Positions 13,538 to 19,445 of a DNA stretch of 19,445 bases are shown here, piece by piece (positions within the stretch are counted from its first letter, which is position 1; every line of letters starts with the position of its first letter). Position numbers and translations under genes: made by a program. The stretch is from contig PLCG01000002.1 of the NCBI GenBank assembly GCA_003135575.1, forward strand, positions 35,387 to 54,831, given 5' to 3'. The notes under the pieces are model-generated. The model ran no database searches, was not told where the DNA came from, and saw only the letters and a list, made by a program, of their open reading frames with translations. Origin of the DNA: Nitrososphaerota archaeon (lineage in GTDB: Archaea; Thermoproteota; Nitrososphaeria; Nitrososphaerales; Gagatemarchaeaceae).

Positions 13538-15145
13538 CTACTCAGAGGCTTCCACGGACGTCGCGTTCACACGCGGCTTCCCTCCCCTTCTGACGGCGAG
13601 TATCCGCCTCTCGTAGCTCAGGAACACTCCGAACGCTCTTCTTATCGGCCCCATCGTCTCTGCGGCGATGGAGAGTCTGATGAGGTCGTCTTCATCGACG
13701 CCTAGGAGCAGAGGAACCAAAGTCAGATAGGCTATCAAATAGATGGCCGAGTCCACGACGAGCGCCTCGGCACTCGAGAGCGCTCCGGACGGCAATAACC
13801 AAACGGCGGCGAAGGCGATTAGCCCGGCCGCGAAGATTCCCAACAAGGGCGTCAACGGAAGGTGTGTCCGAAGATATTTCTTCGAGAGAATTAATCCTAC
13901 CAAAGTCATTGCCAGATTTGAGACGGCCAACGAGAGCATCACTCCCACCGCGCCGAGACCGAACACTTCACCCAGCACAAAGCTACCCGCCGCAAGGCCC
14001 ACTGCGCTGACGATTGAGATGAAGAGAGTGAGCCTGCTGGTCCCCACGCCATTGAAGAATGACGTCAGTACCGACATACCGATAGCGACAGGAAGAAACG
14101 AGATTGCCGCTATCTGAAGCAGTATCACGCTAGGGGCATAGGACGCACCATACAGAATTTCCACAAGTGGCGTCGCGGTCGCCAAGAGGTAGAAGACAAC
14201 CGGCGTGAGGATGTACGAGGAATACTTCACCGAGTATGCAAAGGCGAGCGAGATGTCCTCGTCAAGACCATGCAGCGCCGCGAATGAGCGAAAGAGAACG
14301 GTTGAAAGCGCACCTGACACCAAACTAATTGCGATGGTGACGTTGCTCGCAGCCTGAAAATAGCCCACTACTGCGTTAGTGGCAATCGCAGCCAAGACTA
14401 TGAAGACAACCTGCGATGCGAGACCGATCGCGACTTGAGCGGGAAAGAGGGGAAGACCATATCCGAGCATACTCTTCACATCTCCAAGAAAGTGTTCGGT
14501 CCTGTGGCCCCACGGTCGCATCTTGAGAAAATAGAGGCCTCCCACCGCGAGGATGCCTTCGAAAGTGTAGGCGCTCACGTGGCCGACGATCGCCCCAAAG
14601 ATGCCGAAACCAGCCAAGATGAGGCCAACGGTGACAACCAATTTGAGGACTGACAACAGCACATTGAAGCCGCTGGTCACGGCCATCGAGTTCCATCCGA
14701 TGAAGGCAGACTGAGCGCTCCCACTCATCGACACTCCAAGTATCCAGATCGATGTCAGCTGCACGGTGGAAACCAGCTCTGGTCTATGAAGGACCGACGG
14801 AACGAGGAGGGGTGCAAAGAAGTAGTTCGCAGCCGATAGCAAGGCGCCAAAGAGAAAGAGAAAAATCGTTGCTGTCCGTGTTATGCTCCTCGCCCTCTCG
14901 AGCTCTCCCTTCGAAACGAAGAACGCAACGTATCTCGTTACGGCAACATTCACACCGAGTCCCACAAACTGGTTGAGCAGCCCAGGGATCACAAAGGCCA
15001 GCGTATAGACCCCATAACCGTCAGGCCCTAGCAAGCGCGCGACAAATATGGTTGTGACCGTCCCGATTGCTGTCGTGAGAAGGTTCCCGACGAGCAGAAT
15101 AATCGTGCCTCTCGCCGATTCTTGCGCGACGCTGACCGACGACAA
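13538..15145 (-). CDS. Polysaccharide flippase, Wzx/MOP superfamily
   Basis: A 535-aa polytopic membrane protein with roughly 12-14 hydrophobic helices. The N-terminal segment contains TTIFVARLLGPDGYGVYTLA followed by LLNQFVGLGVNVAVTRYVA, the recognisable opening of Polysacc_synt/RfbX-type flippases. Mid-protein repeats of the fold are seen in MLGYGLPLFPAQVAIGLASQ and VGYFQAASNVTIAISL, and SFFNGVGTSRLTLFIS comes late. It ends in a hydrophilic cytoplasmic tail of about 40 residues rich in Arg and Lys. It should move the lipid-linked glycan across the cytoplasmic membrane. The start is TTG 15145; a TATA box at 15171-15178 lies 26-33 bases upstream, so its transcript may begin almost at the start codon. 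It is 58 bases downstream of the GT2 and 7 bases ahead of the GT4. Confidence 0.92.
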   Translation of the reverse strand: MSSVSVAQESARGTIILLVGNLLTTAIGTVTTIFVARLLGPDGYGVYTLAFVIPGLLNQFVGLGVNVAVTRYVAFFVSKGELERARSITRTATIFLFLFGALLSAANYFFAPLLVPSVLHRPELVSTVQLTSIWILGVSMSGSAQSAFIGWNSMAVTSGFNVLLSVLKLVVTVGLILAGFGIFGAIVGHVSAYTFEGILAVGGLYFLKMRPWGHRTEHFLGDVKSMLGYGLPLFPAQVAIGLASQVVFIVLAAIATNAVVGYFQAASNVTIAISLVSGALSTVLFRSFAALHGLDEDISLAFAYSVKYSSYILTPVVFYLLATATPLVEILYGASYAPSVILLQIAAISFLPVAIGMSVLTSFFNGVGTSRLTLFISIVSAVGLAAGSFVLGEVFGLGAVGVMLSLAVSNLAMTLVGLILSKKYLRTHLPLTPLLGIFAAGLIAFAAVWLLPSGALSSAEALVVDSAIYLIAYLTLVPLLLGVDEDDLIRLSIAAETMGPIRRAFGVFLSYERRILAVRRGGKPRVNATSVEASE

Positions 15146-15170
15146 GCCAAAGTCTGGCGCCTAACGACCG

Positions 15171-15178
15171 TATATATG
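15171..15178 (-). promoter_or_regulatory. TATA box for the flippase gene
   Basis: The minus strand reads CATATATA at 15171-15178, in the 58-base gap between the GT2 stop (15204) and the flippase TTG (15145). The centre of the box is about 29 bases upstream of the first base of the start codon. An archaeal start site usually lies 25-27 bases downstream of the box, so the mRNA would be leaderless or nearly so. No ribosome-binding site is evident before the TTG, which agrees. Confidence 0.6.
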
Positions 15179-15203
15179 CGCGAACCGAGAGAGACTGATT
15201 GCG

Positions 15204-16085
15204 CTAGTCTGCTCCTTTCCGTAGGACGGTCGAAAGCGTGAACAAAATTATCCCGGTGAAGAAAGTGAAGAGCCCAAAGATTCCTATCGAAAATCCCATG
15301 AGCGCGTAGGTCAGGACTATGTTGTTGACTCCCTGCTGCCCCAGGAACAGAAGGTAGGCGTGAATAACAAAGTAGACTCCGACCAACGTGATGGCCGCTC
15401 CAGGTATCCCGTAGAAAGTCATCGGATGCCTTATCGAGGTGAGCTTTATCGCGCTTGTGAGCACGTCCACGGTGTGATAGATTGGATTGTGCGTCGAGGT
15501 CTTACCAATCCCGTACCGGACCGCGACTGGGACCTCCATCACGCGTAACCCCTGCCTCGATGCATCCATGAGTATCTCGGAGTCCACACCCATTCCTGTC
15601 TCCGAAGGCCGCAATGACTCGATGGCCTTCTTGTTGTAGGCCCTGAATCCTGACTGCGTGTCGGATACCCCGCCCATCGTTACGGCATTCAACAGCCTGT
15701 TTCCGGCCTTTCTGTAGCTTGGGATTCCCTTGTTGGCGCCATGGAACCTTGCTCCTATCACGACGTCGGCGTAACCCTTGGCTATCGGATCGACTAGCTT
15801 TGGTATGTCTGCAGGGTCGTGCTGGTCGTCCCCATCTATCGTGATCATGACGTCAGCCCCCATGTCCCGGCACGCTGAGAACAGCGACCGGAAAGCTTCC
15901 CCTTTGCCCATGTTCTGTTCGTGCCGGATGACCTTCGCCCCGAGCTTCTCCGCGAGATCAGCGGTCATATCGCCAGAGCCGTCGTCGCAGACAAGCACCT
16001 TGTCCACGAAGGGAAGGGTTCGGACAACGACTTTTCCGATAGTCTTCTCCTCGTTGAAAGCCGGAATGCAAGCTACCTTAATCAA
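15204..16085 (-). CDS. GT2 polyprenyl-phosphate glycosyltransferase with two C-terminal TM helices
   Basis: A 293-aa GT2 enzyme of the dolichol-phosphate mannosyltransferase/GtrB-like group. Motifs: VACIPAFNEEKTIGKVV (4-20), VLVCDDGSGDMT (30-41), NMGKGEAFRSLF (58-69) and ITIDGDDQHDP (81-91), the D-G-D-x-Q-H-x-P metal and phosphate site. GVSDTQSGFRAYNKKAIE is the acceptor-side element. Two transmembrane helices follow at about 221-248 and 256-287, as in GtrB-type enzymes that act on polyprenyl phosphate at the membrane. The start is TTG 16085, with GGTG about ten bases upstream on the coding strand. It is the first gene of the long minus-strand run and is divergent from the LamG protein gene. 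Related archaeal enzymes take part in N-glycosylation (AglD/AglJ-like), but the sugar is unknown. Confidence 0.92.
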   Translation of the reverse strand: MIKVACIPAFNEEKTIGKVVVRTLPFVDKVLVCDDGSGDMTADLAEKLGAKVIRHEQNMGKGEAFRSLFSACRDMGADVMITIDGDDQHDPADIPKLVDPIAKGYADVVIGARFHGANKGIPSYRKAGNRLLNAVTMGGVSDTQSGFRAYNKKAIESLRPSETGMGVDSEILMDASRQGLRVMEVPVAVRYGIGKTSTHNPIYHTVDVLTSAIKLTSIRHPMTFYGIPGAAITLVGVYFVIHAYLLFLGQQGVNNIVLTYALMGFSIGIFGLFTFFTGIILFTLSTVLRKGAD

Positions 16086-16189
16086 GCGACGACACCAGAC
16101 CGGACCTTCTCTTCACTGTTGCCTAAGCGCGTCCTAAAGTCTTTAAGTCTTATCTTGCGAAATCTCACCCACGTCCTTATCACAACGAG
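16086..16189. promoter_or_regulatory. Divergent promoter region between GT2 and the LamG protein gene
   Basis: The gap serves two divergent genes. A/T-rich TATA-like sequence occurs at about 16136-16150 (CTTTAAGT on the plus strand, ACTTAAAG on the minus strand), symmetrical enough to serve either direction. For the minus strand a start site near 16112 would leave a leader of some 27 bases; for the plus strand a start site near 16172 would fall just ahead of the true N-terminus of the LamG protein. The match to a strong archaeal TATA box is modest. Confidence 0.35.
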
Positions 16190-16284
16190 TCAAGAGCGGC
16201 CTGAAGACGAATTGGGGTTCCCCATTCATAGTCGGCTTCATAGTCCTCCTCATCGCGTCGGCCGCCGAGCTTTCCCTGGGCGCG

Positions 16285-18597
16285 ATGGACGCGGCCAACG
16301 CCTTCGCGATCTACGGATTCTACTCGTTGGCTCTTGGAGTCGCGCTCCAAATAGCGTCCATCGTGAAGCATGGCGAAGGCGCTGCCTCTCCGGACACTCC
16401 GTCAGTCGCTCCGACCGTTGTCGCTCCCAAGCCGGTCAGGTTTGCCCGCCGGACAAGATTGTTGATGGTTGCCGTGATAAGCCTGATACTCTTGGGGAGT
16501 CTGATAATCGGATACCCGGGGTTGTTTCCTGCCGGCCATGTCCCAGCGGGAACGAGTTCGAGCGCCTCGTCATCAGATTGTAATTTGGCGCGGAACGACG
16601 GCACGATCTTCGTCTCATCTAGCACGACGGTCTCCATTGAAATTTGCGGACAGGGTTTCTCTGTTCCTTCAGGCCCCGGAGGGGGTCTGACTTACTCGTA
16701 TCATGCAGGCAAAGTCACCTTCACGGCACCGAGTTCCGCGAACGGAACCACGTTCGAATTCTGGTACGTTCTTCTTCCCAACACTCCGCCACAGCGCGTC
16801 AACAGCACAACTGTGAGTCTTGATCTTCCCGCTGGCCTAAGTTCCCTGAACTCTCAAATCACGTTATTCTACAGCGGGACGTCTGGCTCTACGCAGCCGG
16901 CCGCGTATCCGGCCAACAATCTCGCGGGGTATTGGGCTCTTGATGAAGGATTGGGATCCTCTGTCTCGGATGCAAGCGGCAACGGAAATGCTGGGACAAT
17001 CATGAATAACGCAACCTGGTTAAGCGGCGCGGCCTGCAAATTCGGAGGGTGCTTGGGGTTTGACAGCGCCAAGAGCCAATATGTCGCCCTGTCAAAAATG
17101 AATGCCAGCTTCCCATCCGACGACAGTTCACGGTCTCTCTCCCTCTGGGTGAGGACAGCCACACTATCAACCCAATATCTCTTCATCTACGGAACTGCGG
17201 GAGGCGATGGCGCCTTCGGTCTGGCCCTCGACCAAGACGGCCCCCACACCATCCACTTTGCGAGCGAGGCCAACGATTGCAGTGCGTCTTCAGGTAGGGC
17301 AGACGATGGGCACTGGCATCAAGTCGGGCTGGTCTACTCAAGCGGGGGAACAATGCAGATTTACCTGGATGGTATCCTCATTCAGACTTGCAGCTTGTTG
17401 AGACTAGATACTGTAATATCTCAATTCGCAGATATTGGGAGCAGTGTAGGTTTTGGAAACCCGAACTACCTGAATGGTAGCCTGGACGATATACGCATGT
17501 ATGACTCCGCTCTAACCGCCGCCCAAATGTCCGAGATCCATACTCAGACGCCGTCCTCCATACCCTCCTCGACCTCCGTACAATTCAGCTCGGTGACTTC
17601 CAGCACTAAAGCAGCCTCATCATCGACCACTTCAACTTTGTCAAATAACGTCAATCCTGTGGGTAGGTGGACGCTTGACGAAGGCCGTGGATCGGTCGCT
17701 CACGACTCCTCCGGCAACGGAGTCGACGGTGTCCTCATCAATTCTCCGGCGTGGCTGAAGGGGTCAAGCTGCAAGTTGGCAGCCTGTCTCTACTTCTCCG
17801 CAAGCAATCAAGGCGTCACCTTCCCCTACAAAAATTATGGAAACGTGATCTCGACCTCAATCTGGTTTTATTACGTCTCTCCGCAGAGCGATTCTCTCGA
17901 CATATGGCAGGTAATGAATATGGGCCTCACGTTAGCTCCTAACGGGGGAAGCTTGTATTATTCTCCCGACGTCACCCAAACCGCGACCTCTTGCAAATAC
18001 ACCATGCCCCTGAATCAATGGGTGAATATTCAAACTAGTCAAGCGGGGGCTTCGTACTCGATAATAGTAGACGGCTCGACAATATGTTCCGGCACAACTC
18101 TTGCGATCAACATGGCGGACAGCGGAAAGGAGGGTCTGGGTACGACAAGTTCCGGATCGCCAAGAGCTCTCGTCAATGATTTCAGAGTCTACTCTGTCAT
18201 TTTGTCGCCCTCCCAAGTCTCGCAGATCTACACACAGACGACCTCATCATCGTTCACATCATCGTCCTCAACCACTTCGACCAGTTCAGGGCAGACCTGC
18301 ACAGGCAACGACGGCAGCATCTTCGTTTCAACCAGTGCGAACGTAACGGTCACCATAGTCGCGTGCGGCCAGCTTGTCTCCGTCCCCGGAGGCGCTGGCG
18401 GGGGGCTGGTCTACAACTACAAGGCAGGCTCTACGACATTCGTCGCGCCGGCGGCCTCATCAGATGGGAAGACGTTCCAATATTGGTTGGTCTCCATGCC
18501 GTCCCTGCACGTGAAGGTTACCACAAGTGACTTGCGCTTGGACCTGCCAGCCGGATATCTGTGGAATGACGCCTCCATAGAGGCGGTTTACGGGTGA
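16285..18597 (+). CDS. Membrane-anchored surface protein: A-LamG-LamG-A architecture
   Basis: At least 770 aa. ATG 16285 falls inside a hydrophobic segment: the same frame upstream reads TNWGSPFIVGFIVLLIASAA, a clear transmembrane helix preceded by basic residues, so the real protein starts earlier (frame open from 16149) although no ATG, GTG or TTG is available there. A second membrane helix is at 57-78. Outside are: domain A (98-196) with Cys99/Cys121, VPSGPGGGLTYSYHAGKVTF and LDLPAG; LamG-like 1 (208-422) with WALDEGLG, SDASGNGNAGTI, SLSLWVRT, HWHQVGLVY, YLDG and SLDDIRMYDSALT; a Ser/Thr linker (423-455); LamG-like 2 (456-652) with the same motifs; a second Ser/Thr linker; and a second domain A (672-770). 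Many N-x-S/T sequons are present. LamG (concanavalin-like) folds often bind glycans or proteins. It is likely a glycosylated cell-surface protein made beside its glycan machinery. Confidence 0.85.
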   Translation: MDAANAFAIYGFYSLALGVALQIASIVKHGEGAASPDTPSVAPTVVAPKPVRFARRTRLLMVAVISLILLGSLIIGYPGLFPAGHVPAGTSSSASSSDCNLARNDGTIFVSSSTTVSIEICGQGFSVPSGPGGGLTYSYHAGKVTFTAPSSANGTTFEFWYVLLPNTPPQRVNSTTVSLDLPAGLSSLNSQITLFYSGTSGSTQPAAYPANNLAGYWALDEGLGSSVSDASGNGNAGTIMNNATWLSGAACKFGGCLGFDSAKSQYVALSKMNASFPSDDSSRSLSLWVRTATLSTQYLFIYGTAGGDGAFGLALDQDGPHTIHFASEANDCSASSGRADDGHWHQVGLVYSSGGTMQIYLDGILIQTCSLLRLDTVISQFADIGSSVGFGNPNYLNGSLDDIRMYDSALTAAQMSEIHTQTPSSIPSSTSVQFSSVTSSTKAASSSTTSTLSNNVNPVGRWTLDEGRGSVAHDSSGNGVDGVLINSPAWLKGSSCKLAACLYFSASNQGVTFPYKNYGNVISTSIWFYYVSPQSDSLDIWQVMNMGLTLAPNGGSLYYSPDVTQTATSCKYTMPLNQWVNIQTSQAGASYSIIVDGSTICSGTTLAINMADSGKEGLGTTSSGSPRALVNDFRVYSVILSPSQVSQIYTQTTSSSFTSSSSTTSTSSGQTCTGNDGSIFVSTSANVTVTIVACGQLVSVPGGAGGGLVYNYKAGSTTFVAPAASSDGKTFQYWLVSMPSLHVKVTTSDLRLDLPAGYLWNDASIEAVYG
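18235..18291 (+). repeat. Low-complexity Ser/Thr linker coding repeat
   Basis: Repeated tca/tcg/acc codons encode a Ser/Thr-only stretch joining LamG-like domain 2 to the last domain A. A similar linker lies at about 17550-17640. Such stretches are typical O-glycosylation-prone spacers in archaeal surface proteins. Confidence 0.6.
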
Positions 18598-18600
18598 AAA

Positions 18601-19445
18601 CTATAGCTCGAGTCGGTCTTGGTTCGGGGTCATTTTGGTCTCCTTGAACCGGAGACCGTCAACCGTCCCTCGGAGAAAGCTCGAAGCCGTCTTCAGCCTC
18701 CCGTCGGTCGTGCCCAGCGGATGGTGGACCAAGTAGTAGGCGCCGACAAAAGGCAAGATGCATATAGAATAGAACACGAGGTCGCGCTTGCTGAAGTATC
18801 TCTTGAGCACGACTATCCTGTTCCTTTCCGTGTAGTAGGCCCTCGCGCTGTCAATATGGACCAGCGACCAGCCCAAGTCGTGCCAGTCCTTGGCCTTAGG
18901 GTTGACTACAGCGGAGTATCCAGCCGCGTTTACTCTGTGGGCAAAGTCGACCTCGCTGAACCTTATGGGGAAATTGACGCAGTCGAAGCCGTGCAGCTCG
19001 TCGAAGACTTTGCGCTTTACCATGAACGAGTTGTGGAACGAGAAGGTAGGCGCATCAGAGGAAGGAATGTCTGTGTGAAGCTTGTAGAACCCGGGAAAGG
19101 CGCTCCTCGTGATGTATGAAGTCCAGACGACGGTCGGACGGCCTAGATAGAAGGTCACCGGCGCCGAGACGGCTACCTGCTCAGATTTGTCCAGCGTCTC
19201 TGCGAGAAGCCCAATCGCGTCTGGAGCGAGGACATTGTCATCGTCGAGGAAGAAGAGATAATTGCCGCTGGACGCTGCGGCTCCAAGGTTTCGTGAGCAA
19301 GAGAGAAGCTTTCTCTCCTTGTTTCTGAGGAAGCGCGCGGAAGGAAATCTGCTCGAGAGCGCCGGCTCTGCAGGGTTTGTCGACGCGTCGTCGACGACGA
19401 CCACCTCAAGCTGGCCGTAGTCGCTCTTGTAGACGGAGTCAAGAC
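18601..19445 (-). CDS. GT2-family glycosyltransferase, 5' end outside window
   Basis: The frame runs off the right edge: before the internal GTG at 19404 it continues as LDSVYKSDYGQLEVVVVDDAS, the normal GT2 sequence between the first helix and the nucleotide-binding DDAS, so roughly 30 N-terminal residues lie outside. From there: SRNLGAAASSGNYLFFLDDD, with the DDD metal site; FHNSFMVKRKVFDELHGFD; and NFPIRFSEVDFAHRVNAAGY, where E-x-D-F replaces the usual ED base region. Then KDWHDLG and a membrane-proximal hydrophobic helix (VFYSICILPFVGAYYLVHH). The C-terminus resembles rhamnosyltransferase-like GT2 enzymes. It converges on the LamG protein gene with only three bases between stops. Confidence 0.88.
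   Translation of the reverse strand, partial: LDSVYKSDYGQLEVVVVDDASTNPAEPALSSRFPSARFLRNKERKLLSCSRNLGAAASSGNYLFFLDDDNVLAPDAIGLLAETLDKSEQVAVSAPVTFYLGRPTVVWTSYITRSAFPGFYKLHTDIPSSDAPTFSFHNSFMVKRKVFDELHGFDCVNFPIRFSEVDFAHRVNAAGYSAVVNPKAKDWHDLGWSLVHIDSARAYYTERNRIVVLKRYFSKRDLVFYSICILPFVGAYYLVHHPLGTTDGRLKTASSFLRGTVDGLRFKETKMTPNQDRLEL

Noticed and set aside
13743..14117. Plus-strand open frame of 124 codons
   Set aside because: Antisense to the flippase; composition follows from GC-rich codon positions of that gene.
15921..16583. Long plus-strand open frame across the GT2/LamG junction
   Set aside because: Its translation is Arg/Pro/Ser-rich without protein-like segments, and it overlaps the GT2 antisense and the membrane helix region of the surface protein in the wrong frame.
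18235..18291. Possible tandem DNA repeat or recombination site
   Set aside because: The periodicity is explained by Ser/Thr codons in a protein linker.
1..19445. CRISPR array, tRNA, rRNA, transposase or att sites
   Set aside because: No regularly spaced repeats, no tRNA-like cloverleaf, no transposase motifs and no long direct or terminal repeats were seen on either strand.

Overview
This window is archaeal in character. The evidence is a TATA-type promoter (tatatat, 15171-15178) one helical spacing upstream of a translation start, many TTG and GTG starts, polyprenyl/dolichol-phosphate type GT2 enzymes, and a membrane-anchored surface protein with Ser/Thr-rich linkers. A lineage in the Thermoproteota/Nitrososphaeria direction is my guess from style only. 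No rRNA, tRNA, CRISPR array or insertion sequence was seen.

The whole window is a surface-glycan (exopolysaccharide, S-layer glycan or N-glycan precursor) locus. Left part (1-6738): an AT-richer, decaying accessory segment. It holds a frameshifted C-methyltransferase remnant, a GT4, an intact short-chain dehydrogenase (SDR), a FAD-dependent DAO-type oxidoreductase, a wrecked second copy of the same SDR, another GT4, a short remnant of an unrecognised gene, and a plus-strand GT2.

Central part (6862-16085): a GC-richer, tightly packed minus-strand operon read from right to left. Its order is membrane-anchored GT2, Wzx-type flippase, GT4, UTP--glucose-1-phosphate uridylyltransferase, UDP-glucuronate-decarboxylase-like epimerase, DPG/DPM-type GT2, a possible 25-codon micro-ORF, an 86-aa helical protein, GT2 with C-terminal membrane segments, and a cobalamin-type radical SAM protein with an unusual CX7CX2C cysteine motif. 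From the uridylyltransferase to the radical SAM gene nearly every junction is a 4-base stop/start overlap (TTGA, ATGA or GTGA).

Right part (16086-19445): a divergent promoter region, a large plus-strand membrane-anchored protein with two LamG-like domains bracketed by two copies of an unrecognised ~95-residue domain, and a convergent GT2 that runs off the window.

Working model: UDP-glucose is made here. The epimerase would turn UDP-glucuronate (from a dehydrogenase not in this window) into UDP-xylose or a relative. The glycosyltransferases build a lipid-linked glycan, the flippase exports it, and the radical SAM enzyme modifies a sugar or lipid. The LamG protein may bind or carry the glycan. 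This model is inference; the individual family calls are mostly solid.
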